Shown here piece by piece: positions 1 to 7,611 of a stretch of DNA of 42,779 bases (within the stretch, counting starts at the first letter, position 1; every line of letters begins with the position of its first letter). This DNA is from Minisyncoccota bacterium (GTDB lineage: Bacteria; Patescibacteria; Paceibacteria; UBA9973; UBA918), in the NCBI GenBank assembly GCA_021734905.1, contig JAIPIB010000007.1:1-42779 (forward strand), read 5' to 3'. The notes beneath the pieces were generated by a model. That model searched no databases. It was not told the DNA's origin and saw only the letters and a program-made list of their open reading frames with translations. The translations under genes and the position numbers were made by a program.

Positions 1-36
1 ACCCCCAGAAAAGCTTCGCTTTTCTGGGGGTTTTTG
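1..36 (+). terminator. Rho-independent terminator
   Basis: A perfect 13-bp stem (arms 2-14 and 18-30) closes a 3-nt loop and is followed by a T-run at 31-35. It would end a plus-strand gene lying left of the window and insulates the MFS gene that starts at 86. Confidence 0.85.
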
Positions 37-85
37 TATATAATCTCCGAAAACACACCCTAATATCTGATACACTATCATCAGT

Positions 86-1288
86 ATGCAAGAGTTACCA
101 CTTACAGGACAAGGTACTGATCTCGAACTTAAAAAGAAATTTCATGCATTATATACAGCGTTGCTTTTTGTATCGCTCCACTGGGCAATTGTCGTCTATG
201 TTAACTCTTCCTACCTTGAACAATTTGTATCACATCAGGCGCTCGCAATGCTCTATATCATTGCTGCTGCACTTACCATATTTGTGCATTTTTTTGCCTC
301 AAGGTTCCTTGCTAGTTTTGGTGCGGTGCGCCTTATTACAACCCTTACAATACTTGAATTTTGTACACTCATAGGAATGTCTCTTGCTAGCACACCTAAT
401 CTAGCAATTACCCTCTTTGTTATCCACCAAACAATTGTTCCGCTAATCTTTTTTGGCCTCGATATACTCATGGAGGAATTAATAGGAACAAGAGAGGATC
501 TGACAGGAGGAAAGCGTGGTTTCTTTTTGTTCATAATAAGCACAACATACGCACTCGCAATACTCGCTGTTGGAAGTCTTCTCGGAGAAGGTCATCCAAA
601 CTTCGAACTCGTGTATTTTATTGGTGCCCTTTTCCTTATTCCTTTTCTCCTTGTCTTTATTCATAAATTTAAAGATTTCATTGATCCTCACTATCGGCAT
701 TTCAATATGCGTGAGGGGATTAAATATCTTTCTCATTACAAAGATATTCGCAATGTACTTTTCTCACATTTTTTCCTTCAATTATTCTTTGTTTGGATGG
801 TAATCTATACGCCAATTTACCTTGCAACTAACATTGGATTTAATTGGAGGGAAATCAGTATCATTCTCTTTGTGGGACTTAGCGCATATATCTTCCTTGA
901 ATATTTTATTGGCGTCATCGCAGACAAATACATCGGTGAAAAAGAAATGATGGCTTTTGGTTTCGCTGTTATAGCAGTATCCACATCATGGTTTATCTTT
1001 CTTGACAATAGTTCCGTTATCGTCTGGGCGATAGTCATGTTCATGACAAGAGCTGGAGCAAGTTTCGTCGAAGCAACAACAGAAAGTTATTTCTTTAAGC
1101 ATACGGCAGGAAAAGATATCAATGTTATCGGATTATTCCGTATGACACGTCCGCTTTCATATGTTATCGGGCCAGTACTTGGTACTGCCATTCTCTACTT
1201 CCTACCATTTAATATTTTATTCCTCTTCATCGGCCTCTTGATGATCCCTGGTCTCTTTTTCGCCATGGCTCTCCATGACACTCGATAG
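86..1288 (+). CDS. Major facilitator superfamily transporter
   Basis: This 400-residue integral membrane protein has about twelve hydrophobic segments in two halves, split by a charged cytoplasmic loop near residues 195-225 (FKDFIDPHYRHF region). Size and layout fit the MFS, in which twelve-helix carriers move small solutes by proton coupling or facilitated exchange. No substrate signature is recognisable. It stands alone on the plus strand, convergent with the mutY-like gene. The ATG at 86 has no Shine-Dalgarno sequence, but a TACACT -10-like hexamer lies 9 nt upstream (71-76), which suggests a nearly leaderless message. The MFS assignment is reasonably sure; the substrate is unknown. Confidence 0.85.
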   Translation: MQELPLTGQGTDLELKKKFHALYTALLFVSLHWAIVVYVNSSYLEQFVSHQALAMLYIIAAALTIFVHFFASRFLASFGAVRLITTLTILEFCTLIGMSLASTPNLAITLFVIHQTIVPLIFFGLDILMEELIGTREDLTGGKRGFFLFIISTTYALAILAVGSLLGEGHPNFELVYFIGALFLIPFLLVFIHKFKDFIDPHYRHFNMREGIKYLSHYKDIRNVLFSHFFLQLFFVWMVIYTPIYLATNIGFNWREISIILFVGLSAYIFLEYFIGVIADKYIGEKEMMAFGFAVIAVSTSWFIFLDNSSVIVWAIVMFMTRAGASFVEATTESYFFKHTAGKDINVIGLFRMTRPLSYVIGPVLGTAILYFLPFNILFLFIGLLMIPGLFFAMALHDTR

Positions 1289-1325
1289 TGTTCAAGAATA
1301 TAATACGCTGAATATTAGATTCTAT

Positions 1326-2153
1326 TCAAGGAAGTTTACAAACATTTCTTGGACACACTACAATTCCATCAGCAACTAATCTTTCTATCTGTTCATCAAT
1401 TCTCTGTGAATCAAATGAAAGGACTTCTTGAAGTCCCTTTCGAGTTCTCTCACCATCAATAAGCATTCGAACAATCGCTCCTCGAATCTGCCTATCAGAA
1501 TTTTCAAATGTTGATTGTTTAACATAATGTTTACTTTGATTATTTAAATTGCCCTCCACCTGTTTCAGGTGTGCTCCATAATCCATAAGCGCGTAATACC
1601 ACTCACGTGGATTCTCTGTGTCCAAAACTATTCCAGTTAACTGGAATATCTCACTATCGGAAATATCGGATCTGCCTTTGAAGAAGTTGTGGATGAAAAC
1701 GGTGCGAATATTTGTTTCAATAATAGGTACAGGTTTATTATATGAAAATGCCATTACTGCACCTGCTGTGTACTTCCCTATGCCTGGTAGATCCACAAGC
1801 TCTTCATATGTCCTTGGAATCTTACCTTTATGCTTTTGTATAATAATCTTTGCACAATCATGGATTGCTTTTGCTCGGCGGTTGTAGCCAAGTCCCTGCC
1901 ACTCTTTTAGCACTTCTCTCAAAGAAGCCTTTGCAAGTTTTGGTAATGTCGGAAAACATTTAAGAAAACTCTTATATTTAGGAATTACTCTCTCAACCTG
2001 TGTTTGCTGAAGCATTAGCTCAGAAACAAATATCCGATACGGATTCTTTGTTAATCGCCATGGAAGACAGTGTCTTCCATGGCGATTATAATAATCCCAA
2101 ACTTCTCTTACAAACAATTTTTCTCTCATTAACAATTTTCTCTTTCTGGTCAT
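1326..2153 (-). CDS. mutY: MutY-like A/G-specific adenine glycosylase without Fe-S cluster
   Basis: A 275-residue HhH-GPD DNA glycosylase. Visible MutY features are GRHCLPWR (25-32), SELMLQQTQV with the catalytic Glu at 45, the helix-hairpin-helix LPGIGKYTA (122-130) and MDYGA (190-194). MutY removes adenine paired with 8-oxoguanine. Two oddities: the residue aligned with the catalytic Asp of E. coli MutY (D138) is Glu146 in PIIETNI, and the four Cys that bind the 4Fe-4S cluster after MDYGA are all missing. The C-terminus (about 222-265) looks like a winged helix instead of the NUDIX-like 8-oxoG reader. The gene starts 2 nt after the HAD stop codon, so the two are probably co-transcribed. The fold is certain; substrate specificity is inferred. 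Confidence 0.82.
   Translation of the reverse strand: MTRKRKLLMREKLFVREVWDYYNRHGRHCLPWRLTKNPYRIFVSELMLQQTQVERVIPKYKSFLKCFPTLPKLAKASLREVLKEWQGLGYNRRAKAIHDCAKIIIQKHKGKIPRTYEELVDLPGIGKYTAGAVMAFSYNKPVPIIETNIRTVFIHNFFKGRSDISDSEIFQLTGIVLDTENPREWYYALMDYGAHLKQVEGNLNNQSKHYVKQSTFENSDRQIRGAIVRMLIDGERTRKGLQEVLSFDSQRIDEQIERLVADGIVVCPRNVCKLP
2052..2088. repeat. Perfect 18-bp-arm palindrome inside the mutY-like gene
   Basis: Arms 2052-2069 and 2071-2088 are exact reverse complements around the single base at 2070. The palindrome encodes part of the conserved GRHxLPWR motif and has no T-run, so it is not a terminator. Confidence 0.9.
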
Positions 2154-2155
2154 AG

Positions 2156-2839
2156 CTATAATGTATACACAACATCTTTTCTTTCAACAACAACAGGCCA
2201 TTTCTTTTTTTGTGCATATGCATAGAGAGACATATTTGGATTAAAACAGATAGGTGTCTCAACTGACTCGAGAAGTTGAATATCTCCCTCAGTATCACCG
2301 ACACCTATAGAATCTTCTAGTGTAAGCCCTTCTCGTTCTAGTACTCGTTCTATCACTAATGATTTATTCTTAATTAACTCTAACTCTGCGACTTCACCTG
2401 TAAAAAGATCTCGTGGTCCAAGTTCATAAATTCGCCCATACACTTTATCAAAACCATACCCTGCACAAAATTCATCGAGAATCGTCTTTGGAGACTGCGA
2501 GATTGCAACAATATAATATCCTTTGCCTCGAAGGTCCTGAATAAGATCGCGGGTGTATCTGTATGTTTGCCTTCCCTGCTCTTTAACAACTTTTCTTCCG
2601 ATGTCAGCGAAATCTCCGTAAAATACCCCCTTAATATGTTTCATGAATGTAGCCACAACAGCATCTATATATGTCTCATACGAACCGTCACGATTACGCC
2701 ATGAGTCATATTCTTTCTGGTAACCAAGCTTTGCTTCAGCTGGAAAAATTCCTTCTGTGATACACCCTTCAACAAGTTCAATAAAAAGGCTTGACCGAAA
2801 AACGGTGCCGTCAATATCAAAAAAAGCGACTTTCTGCAT
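2156..2839 (-). CDS. HAD-superfamily subfamily IB phosphatase
   Basis: This 227-residue protein has the four HAD motifs: FDIDGTV with D8 and D10 (nucleophile and acid/base), a motif II Ser in VAISQS (111-116), a motif III Lys near 157-159, and GVGDTEGDI with D182 and D186. The helical cap between motifs I and II and the overall length match the SerB-like IB subfamily, which hydrolyses small phosphomonoesters such as phosphoserine or phospholipid head groups. The natural substrate cannot be read from the sequence. It lies directly upstream of the mutY-like gene. The ATG at 2839 sits in the A/T tail of the neighbour's terminator with a TACACT hexamer just upstream, so initiation may be near-leaderless. 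Confidence 0.85.
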   Translation of the reverse strand: MQKVAFFDIDGTVFRSSLFIELVEGCITEGIFPAEAKLGYQKEYDSWRNRDGSYETYIDAVVATFMKHIKGVFYGDFADIGRKVVKEQGRQTYRYTRDLIQDLRGKGYYIVAISQSPKTILDEFCAGYGFDKVYGRIYELGPRDLFTGEVAELELIKNKSLVIERVLEREGLTLEDSIGVGDTEGDIQLLESVETPICFNPNMSLYAYAQKKKWPVVVERKDVVYTL

Positions 2840-2855
2840 ATGCTCTATAGTGTAC

Positions 2856-2886
2856 CAAAAAAAAGCGACCTACCGAAGTAGGCCGT
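2856..2886 (-). terminator. Intrinsic terminator of the 2914-3648 gene
   Basis: A GC-rich stem (arms 2869-2873 and 2878-2882, extended past one mismatch) with a CGAA-type tetraloop. On the minus strand it is followed by an eight-T run (plus-strand A-run 2857-2864). Confidence 0.75.
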
Positions 2887-2913
2887 ATTTATAGCACCAT
2901 TGCTCAGCAATCG

Positions 2914-3648
2914 TTAAACCACGCCCTCCTGATGAGGGTATGGTGAACGTGAAAACACAAGACATCCCTTACTTCGTCCGCCAACATGGACACCACTTGC
3001 TCCAATCTTCCAACCTCTACCTTCATTATTGATTTTGACTGCACGAAGTGTGTGAGAAAGGTCTCGTACGTAGAAGACCATGCTGGCATCCCTGTTTTGA
3101 AGAACTGGAATATCTTTGTGAAGGTGTTTTTCCATAAAAGCAAACACTTCACCGAGACCTACCTCAACACAAGCTTCACCTCCGAGTGTCCTGATAAGGC
3201 TGGTGTCGTTTGACGAAGCAAGCAAACTGTAACAATCGAAAGAGTGTCCAGAACCTGAAGACTCTATTTTTCCTTCACCCTCAAGGAACCACGTTATGAA
3301 ATTTGACCCAAGCTCAAGGATCGTTACTCGTGATTTATGTCTTCTCCACCAACTACGAACAACGAAAGACTTCTTTGCAACAAATTCACCGGAACGAGAA
3401 GGGATATTCACTTTCACCACGAATTCAAGCAGGTCTGATAGCGGTCTCTGCGCGAATGACGGATTGACAAGAGTGTCTGGATGAAGCAGCTGACCGATGA
3501 GGCGTCTACGCATCCCTCTGTCGTGAAATAGCCACATCGCCACATCAACATTGGTACTATCACTTATCCTTTGGATTGCTGCCATCACTTCTTCGCAAAT
3601 CTCTCTGCGTACACCTTCCTCCTCGAGCACAATTCGTCCTGTTCTCAT
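2914..3648 (-). CDS. Hypothetical protein (244 aa), SD-led single gene
   Basis: I do not recognise this family. The 244-residue protein is soluble and Arg-rich (about 9% Arg), with no signal peptide or membrane segment. The first 60 residues look helical (EEGVRREICEEVMAAIQRI); the rest is mixed alpha/beta, with a WWRRHKSR basic patch near 102-109. The ATG at 3648 has a strong GGGGG Shine-Dalgarno six bases upstream, unlike the many leaderless genes in this window. A terminator follows, so it is probably monocistronic. Base composition looks somewhat more GC-rich than its neighbours. Context gives no functional hint. Confidence 0.7.
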   Translation of the reverse strand: MRTGRIVLEEEGVRREICEEVMAAIQRISDSTNVDVAMWLFHDRGMRRRLIGQLLHPDTLVNPSFAQRPLSDLLEFVVKVNIPSRSGEFVAKKSFVVRSWWRRHKSRVTILELGSNFITWFLEGEGKIESSGSGHSFDCYSLLASSNDTSLIRTLGGEACVEVGLGEVFAFMEKHLHKDIPVLQNRDASMVFYVRDLSHTLRAVKINNEGRGWKIGASGVHVGGRSKGCLVFSRSPYPHQEGVV

Positions 3649-3780
3649 AATGGACCCCCTTCATATTAGATTAGTTATAAGATCAAAATTCCTTAATCAT
3701 TACAGCATAAAAGATATTTATTGACTATATTCCATACTGAGTAAATCTGTCTCACAACTTCAAGAAGCACCTAGGCTTAC

Positions 3781-4662
3781 TTACAAAATCTGAATAAAGA
3801 CAGGTCTAAGCTCTTTCCACTCCTCTTTCGTGAGGACACGCTCACTATATATACCTGAATCTGGATAATTCACTTCTGTGATTGTAATTGTGTCATCCGG
3901 GAAAACAGCCTCGACATATGCCAAGTGCCCAATATCACTATTAAGCATATACTCCATGACTGAGCCAACTTTTGACGTGACCCCAGTATGAACTCGTGGT
4001 GTTCCTTTTAAAATTTTATGCCACAATCCAGGAACACGAGGCTTAACATCATGAGGCCACTCAATAACAATTCCCTTTCTCCATAATCTATACAAAACAT
4101 ATTCCCCTGCCTGAAGAGCAAATTCTGAACGTCCAACTCCAAAAATATCAGCCAGAATCGCCCGGACACGTACAGAATTTGGATCGTCAACCATATTTTC
4201 TTGTCCAATGACAAACTCCGGATAAACAAAGACAGCTCGGTCAACAAGATCCTCACCGAGTACCCATCCCTCACAGGTGTTCCAGACGACTCGCAGAAAT
4301 CTACCTCGTGTTTCTAATACCATTACTATTTCTCCATAGGGAACGGCGCAAACCTGAGCATCAAATTCTACTGTTGGGTTTTGATACACAGGAACAGATA
4401 CTGTTCTCGCGTACATAATGGTATTTTTCCTCGATTCAACTCCAGTAAATTTCTTTGTTTCAATGATATCGTGGACCTTCTTAAAGGTATGTTGTGGTAC
4501 TTCAGTTACATCCTCTTCACCATGTCTTTCGGGAAATATATAAATATCGGTAGTACGAGTATTTCGAAAAAAATCACCAATACCTAAAATCACTTTTAAT
4601 GACACGTGGATAACAACATCGTATGCGGTATCAATTGCAGTGACTACAGATTCCCTATTCAT
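3781..4662 (-). CDS. SH3-like and degenerate CHAP-domain protein
   Basis: A 293-residue protein. Residues about 84-140 resemble a bacterial SH3 domain (VSVPVYQNP, RFLRVVW, EGWV). The C-terminal part (about 175-290) resembles a CHAP amidase/peptidase domain: the GHLAYVEAV block with H246, and ITEVNYPDSGIYSERVL. CHAP enzymes cut peptidoglycan peptides using an N-terminal Cys, usually in a QC.. motif. Here that position reads QAGEYVLYRLW (184-194), so the catalytic Cys appears to be lost. It may be a binding or structural cell-wall protein rather than an enzyme. No signal peptide is obvious. A TATTAT -10-like element lies a few bases before the ATG. The CHAP assignment is moderately sure. Confidence 0.62.
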   Translation of the reverse strand: MNRESVVTAIDTAYDVVIHVSLKVILGIGDFFRNTRTTDIYIFPERHGEEDVTEVPQHTFKKVHDIIETKKFTGVESRKNTIMYARTVSVPVYQNPTVEFDAQVCAVPYGEIVMVLETRGRFLRVVWNTCEGWVLGEDLVDRAVFVYPEFVIGQENMVDDPNSVRVRAILADIFGVGRSEFALQAGEYVLYRLWRKGIVIEWPHDVKPRVPGLWHKILKGTPRVHTGVTSKVGSVMEYMLNSDIGHLAYVEAVFPDDTITITEVNYPDSGIYSERVLTKEEWKELRPVFIQIL

Positions 4663-4754
4663 AGAGAATCATAATACCACTCACAAAAAATACTCTCTAT
4701 TGACGAATAGCCTGACTTTCATCGAAATATACATCTATAATCTAAAGGCTTTCT

Positions 4755-5423
4755 TTAACGTGATTTTGGCCAAATATCTTCTGCTTCTGGATACACTTTG
4801 GTTAATGGATGACTGGTGCATATATGCTTTCTAGCTGGGCATATGTCTCTGCCATAATGAACAAGTCTATGGTTAAACCCCCACCATTCTCCCTGTGGCA
4901 TAATTTCCATAAGATCTTTTTCAATACGTACAGGGTCTAGATAATCACTAAGATTAAATCGAATGGCAAAACGTCTCACATGGGTATCCACAGCAACCCC
5001 TTCATGGACACCAAAGGCGTTCGACAGGACTACATTTGCTGTTTTCCGAGCAACACCGGGGATTTCAAGAAGATCTTTCATATTATTCGGGACACTATCT
5101 CCATACTGTTTGATTATCATCTGTGCTGCTGCACGTATATTTTTTGCTTTTCTCCTATAAAATCCACACTGATAAACGCCTTGCTCCATTTCCTTCTGTG
5201 TCGCTGCTGCATAGTCGTATACTGTTGGATATTTTTTAAAAAGATTTTCGGTAACAACATTCACCCGCGCATCAGTACACTGAGCTGACAACTGCACAGC
5301 AACGAGAAGTTCCCAGTTATTACTATGTACAAGTGCTACAGCAGGGTTCGGATACAGTTTCTTAAGAATTCTATTCAATTTCTCAACTCGATCCATTCTT
5401 TCAAGTTTTTTCTGTGCATTCAT
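4755..5423 (-). CDS. nth: Endonuclease III with incomplete Fe-S motif
   Basis: Endonuclease III is a bifunctional glycosylase/AP lyase that removes oxidised pyrimidines. From the ATG at 5423 the protein has 222 residues. It shows LLVAVQLSAQCTD, the helix-hairpin-helix with the Schiff-base Lys127 (IPGVARKTANVVL) and the catalytic Asp146 (AVDTHVRR). The C-terminal CX6CX2CX5C cluster motif is broken: C195 and C202 remain, but the third and fourth ligands are His205 and Tyr211. A longer in-frame start at 5498 would add a poor hydrophobic N-terminus running through a hairpin. I prefer 5423 because a TATACT -10 box sits exactly 6 nt upstream and MNAQKKLERM begins like the family. Confidence 0.9.
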   Translation of the reverse strand: MNAQKKLERMDRVEKLNRILKKLYPNPAVALVHSNNWELLVAVQLSAQCTDARVNVVTENLFKKYPTVYDYAAATQKEMEQGVYQCGFYRRKAKNIRAAAQMIIKQYGDSVPNNMKDLLEIPGVARKTANVVLSNAFGVHEGVAVDTHVRRFAIRFNLSDYLDPVRIEKDLMEIMPQGEWWGFNHRLVHYGRDICPARKHICTSHPLTKVYPEAEDIWPKSR

Positions 5424-5429
5424 GAGAGT

Positions 5430-5435
5430 AGTATA
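5430..5435 (-). promoter_or_regulatory. -10 element of nth (leaderless)
   Basis: TATACT on the minus strand lies 6 nt before the ATG at 5423, placing the predicted transcription start at or next to the start codon. No good -35 is visible. Confidence 0.5.
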
Positions 5436-5441
5436 CCAAAA

Positions 5442-5473
5442 CCAAAACAAGGCCATAAATGACCTTGTTTTGG
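5442..5473. terminator. Long-stem hairpin between nth and the DUF378 gene
   Basis: An 11-bp perfect stem (5442-5452 with 5463-5473), with two more pairs inside past a mismatch. The flanking T-tracts are weak. It may be a second terminator after the DUF378 gene. It overlaps the region upstream of the nth -10 box. Confidence 0.4.
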
Positions 5474-5484
5474 ATCTTAAGGTA

Positions 5485-5508
5485 TAAAAAAACGGCAACG
5501 ATGCCGTT
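5485..5508 (-). terminator. Terminator of the DUF378 gene
   Basis: A 7-bp stem (5491-5497 with 5502-5508) followed on the minus strand by seven T (plus-strand A-run 5486-5492), directly after the stop codon at 5510. Confidence 0.8.
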
Positions 5509-5509
5509 C

Positions 5510-5719
5510 CTATACTCTACACATACTACAATTTCCTTTATGTGTCAGAAGTTCATACAACGCTGCAAGTCCAACAAGGACATACACAATTGTTGAATAG
5601 GTACCCATTCCAAATACTTTTTCAACAACATTTACGTCAAATGCTCCAACAAGGAGCCAATTCAAACCACCTACAATAAGGAGTATGAATGACACCGAGT
5701 GTACCATTTTATTATTCAT
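5510..5719 (-). CDS. DUF378-family small membrane protein
   Basis: A 69-residue protein with two transmembrane helices (about 8-27 and 40-60) and the DUF378 pattern: ILLIVGGLNWLLVGAFDVN, followed by YVLVGLAALYELL. Family members are small inner-membrane proteins of unknown function, widespread in bacteria. The C-terminus carries a CSMC motif that could bind a metal or form a disulfide; this is only suggestive. The gene has its own terminator and is probably monocistronic. The family assignment is confident; the role is unknown. Confidence 0.85.
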   Translation of the reverse strand: MNNKMVHSVSFILLIVGGLNWLLVGAFDVNVVEKVFGMGTYSTIVYVLVGLAALYELLTHKGNCSMCRV

Positions 5720-5813
5720 TTTTTACCATCGATAGAAGCTTATAAGCGACCACTTATATTGTACCATTCTGAGAAAACTGTAGGCTTGGCATGGGTATAA
5801 CTATTTTGTACGA

Positions 5814-6923
5814 CTACAGACGAAGAGTTCGGTAAAGAGATGTGCTTATTCCACCCAGTGACATCACGATTAATCCAAAAATAATAAAGCCGCCAACAAA
5901 CGGGACTAGTCCGAGTAGACAAAGAGAAGCAATGCCCGAAACTACAGTCATTAAAGTAATCTTTGATTTTTTTGTCAGGATCTTTTGTATATAGAGTCCA
6001 AGTAACACCCCCGCACACATAAGAGAAAGGATGAGTGCCGCAATGTAGAGACTCAGAATGAGTACTCCTATAAGTGTCCCGAGTACGCTCAGGAGAAGGA
6101 GTGCTCCAATAAACGGAATAATGAAAAATATCCCGAGTCCGGTAAGTCCTGAAACACCTGGAGCGCTCATGGTGAGATCCATGACTAGATAGATGTGTTT
6201 TCGGAAAACTAGATAACAAGTAAGTGCTGCAAAAAGAAGGACCGCTAACTGAAATGCAAACCCTTGAGCAAAACCAATCCCTTCCTGCATATCAACCCCA
6301 ACCCTCCGAACCTCTCCCACAATATTTGCATTAGGCGCTCTCACAATATCATTCCTACTTTTGTACGTTACCGAACCAAGGACTTCAGCACTACCTCCAA
6401 ATACCAGAAGAGTTCCTGTAGTGAGAGAGACATCACCACCAATTTTTGTATTAATACGAACTTTATCAGCAGTTCCGTGGATACTCCCCTCCACAGACCC
6501 TTCGACAATTAATTCGCCCCCCATAAATAAAATGTCCCCATCAACTCTGGCAGTTGAGAGTACCGTCAATGTTCCGCCAAGGACGACAAGATCTCCTTTG
6601 ATTTCCCTTCCAAGTGTAACTTCTCCGCCGACAACACGGAGATCATCTCCGATATCGCCATGAATCTGTGTGACACCACCAAGGACGACAAGATCTCCTT
6701 TTACAGGTGCGTTGATAGTCACAGTTCCTCCGGCAACATACACATCATTTTCTGATGGACCAGAAATCGTGACCGTGGGAGCAAACCCGTAAAAATCCCC
6801 CTCAAGGACCTGAGTTGAATCAACTGAAATATTTTCACCACTTCGTATTATTGGTTCTGCGTGAGTAAACTCCGGCACCAACACCACAGCAAAAATACTT
6901 ATGGCTAAGATTATTTTATTCAT
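5814..6923 (-). CDS. Bactofilin-like beta-solenoid membrane protein
   Basis: A 369-residue protein with an N-terminal signal peptide (about 1-22, ending THAEP). A beta-solenoid follows, built of short repeats such as GDLVVLGG, GDDLRVVGGEV and GDILFMGGELIVEG (about 55-195), resembling bactofilin/polymer-forming cytoskeletal repeats. The C-terminal 140 residues hold four or five transmembrane helices. Bactofilins normally polymerise in the cytoplasm; here the signal peptide and C-terminal membrane domain imply an extracytoplasmic solenoid anchored to the membrane. A TATACT -10 lies 7 nt before the ATG, so the message is probably leaderless. Function is likely envelope scaffolding, by inference. 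Confidence 0.78.
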   Translation of the reverse strand: MNKIILAISIFAVVLVPEFTHAEPIIRSGENISVDSTQVLEGDFYGFAPTVTISGPSENDVYVAGGTVTINAPVKGDLVVLGGVTQIHGDIGDDLRVVGGEVTLGREIKGDLVVLGGTLTVLSTARVDGDILFMGGELIVEGSVEGSIHGTADKVRINTKIGGDVSLTTGTLLVFGGSAEVLGSVTYKSRNDIVRAPNANIVGEVRRVGVDMQEGIGFAQGFAFQLAVLLFAALTCYLVFRKHIYLVMDLTMSAPGVSGLTGLGIFFIIPFIGALLLLSVLGTLIGVLILSLYIAALILSLMCAGVLLGLYIQKILTKKSKITLMTVVSGIASLCLLGLVPFVGGFIIFGLIVMSLGGISTSLYRTLRL

Positions 6924-6930
6924 GGCTTAT

Positions 6931-6936
6931 AGTATA
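6931..6936 (-). promoter_or_regulatory. -10 element of the beta-solenoid gene (leaderless)
   Basis: TATACT on the minus strand lies 7 nt before the ATG at 6923. The -35 region is weak. Confidence 0.45.
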
Positions 6937-6964
6937 GCGTCTCTTCGGATTTTTTCCACTCAAG

Positions 6965-7366
6965 TTATGATTTGAGGCAAGGAACGAGCTTTATTGACTC
7001 AATTGCTGAAGGAGTAGCACCTCCCATTATATCGGCAAGACGTTCACTACCAAGAGCATCTTTAGCGCATGCAACCATCTCTGGTGTAATGGTAAATGTG
7101 TCTTGTGAATAGCCAACAGTTTCAAGAACTTTTTGTTGCGTCGAAGAAAGATCTGAGGTATTAACAATTATCGGCTCAGTAATTTCTAATTGAGCATCCT
7201 GATGAGAAACATCTGACCCTTGTCCAGACACTGGCAACATTTGCTCTGTGGGTGAACCTAGCTGCTTATCAACAGATTGAACTATGTACCATACATAAAC
7301 ACCTAAGCCTATCGCACAAACGAGAAGTACTGAGACGATACCAAGATATATTTTAAGTGACTTCAT
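6965..7366 (-). CDS. Hypothetical membrane-anchored protein
   Basis: From the ATG at 7366 this is a 133-residue protein with one N-terminal transmembrane helix (about 5-28). A polar, Gln/Ser/Thr-rich linker follows, and then a C-terminal domain with two Cys (VACAKDALG and LVPCLKS) that could form a disulfide outside the cell. It is not a family I can name. Its start overlaps the stop of the upstream 61-residue gene in an ATGA arrangement, which decides the start and implies translational coupling. A longer reading upstream would only translate that neighbour out of frame. Confidence 0.72.
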   Translation of the reverse strand: MKSLKIYLGIVSVLLVCAIGLGVYVWYIVQSVDKQLGSPTEQMLPVSGQGSDVSHQDAQLEITEPIIVNTSDLSSTQQKVLETVGYSQDTFTITPEMVACAKDALGSERLADIMGGATPSAIESIKLVPCLKS

Positions 7367-7548
7367 AAAGTTGTTGATGAATATGTAACTGAGGCTTGTA
7401 ATATGTGAGCAATAACGAGTCCTACAAGTATCAAAAAAATACTTGCTGCCACTAGGATAAATCGTGCTCTCGAGAACTCCCAAGAACCATCATACCAATT
7501 CCTAACAAATAAAAATGGAAAAATAAACTGAACGATTTTCATACCCAT
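7363..7548 (-). CDS. Small hypothetical membrane protein (61 aa)
   Basis: A 61-residue protein with a short aromatic N-terminus (VQFIFPFLFVRNWYDGSWEF) and one strong transmembrane helix near 30-50 (FILVAASIFLILVGLVIAHIL). It is coupled by a 4-bp overlap to the next gene, which is also membrane anchored, so the two may act together. An alternative ATG two codons in (7542) is possible. TATGAT about 10 nt upstream may be the -10 box. The function is unknown. The tight coupling is the main reason to accept such a short gene. Confidence 0.6.
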   Translation of the reverse strand: MGMKIVQFIFPFLFVRNWYDGSWEFSRARFILVAASIFLILVGLVIAHILQASVTYSSTTL

Positions 7549-7611
7549 CTATAGTAATATCATACAATGATTTCAGTAAATCGACACACAGCTCACTGCA
7601 CACAAAGAATC

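Noticed and set aside
4640..4834. Short plus-strand reading frame spanning the gap between the CHAP-like gene and nth
   Set aside because: It overlaps both real genes antisense, is low-complexity (AT-rich codons) and has no start signals.
5740..6219. 159-codon minus-strand frame overlapping the beta-solenoid gene
   Set aside because: It is out of frame with the clear signal-peptide/solenoid protein and encodes a His/Ser/Thr-rich sequence typical of a shadow frame.
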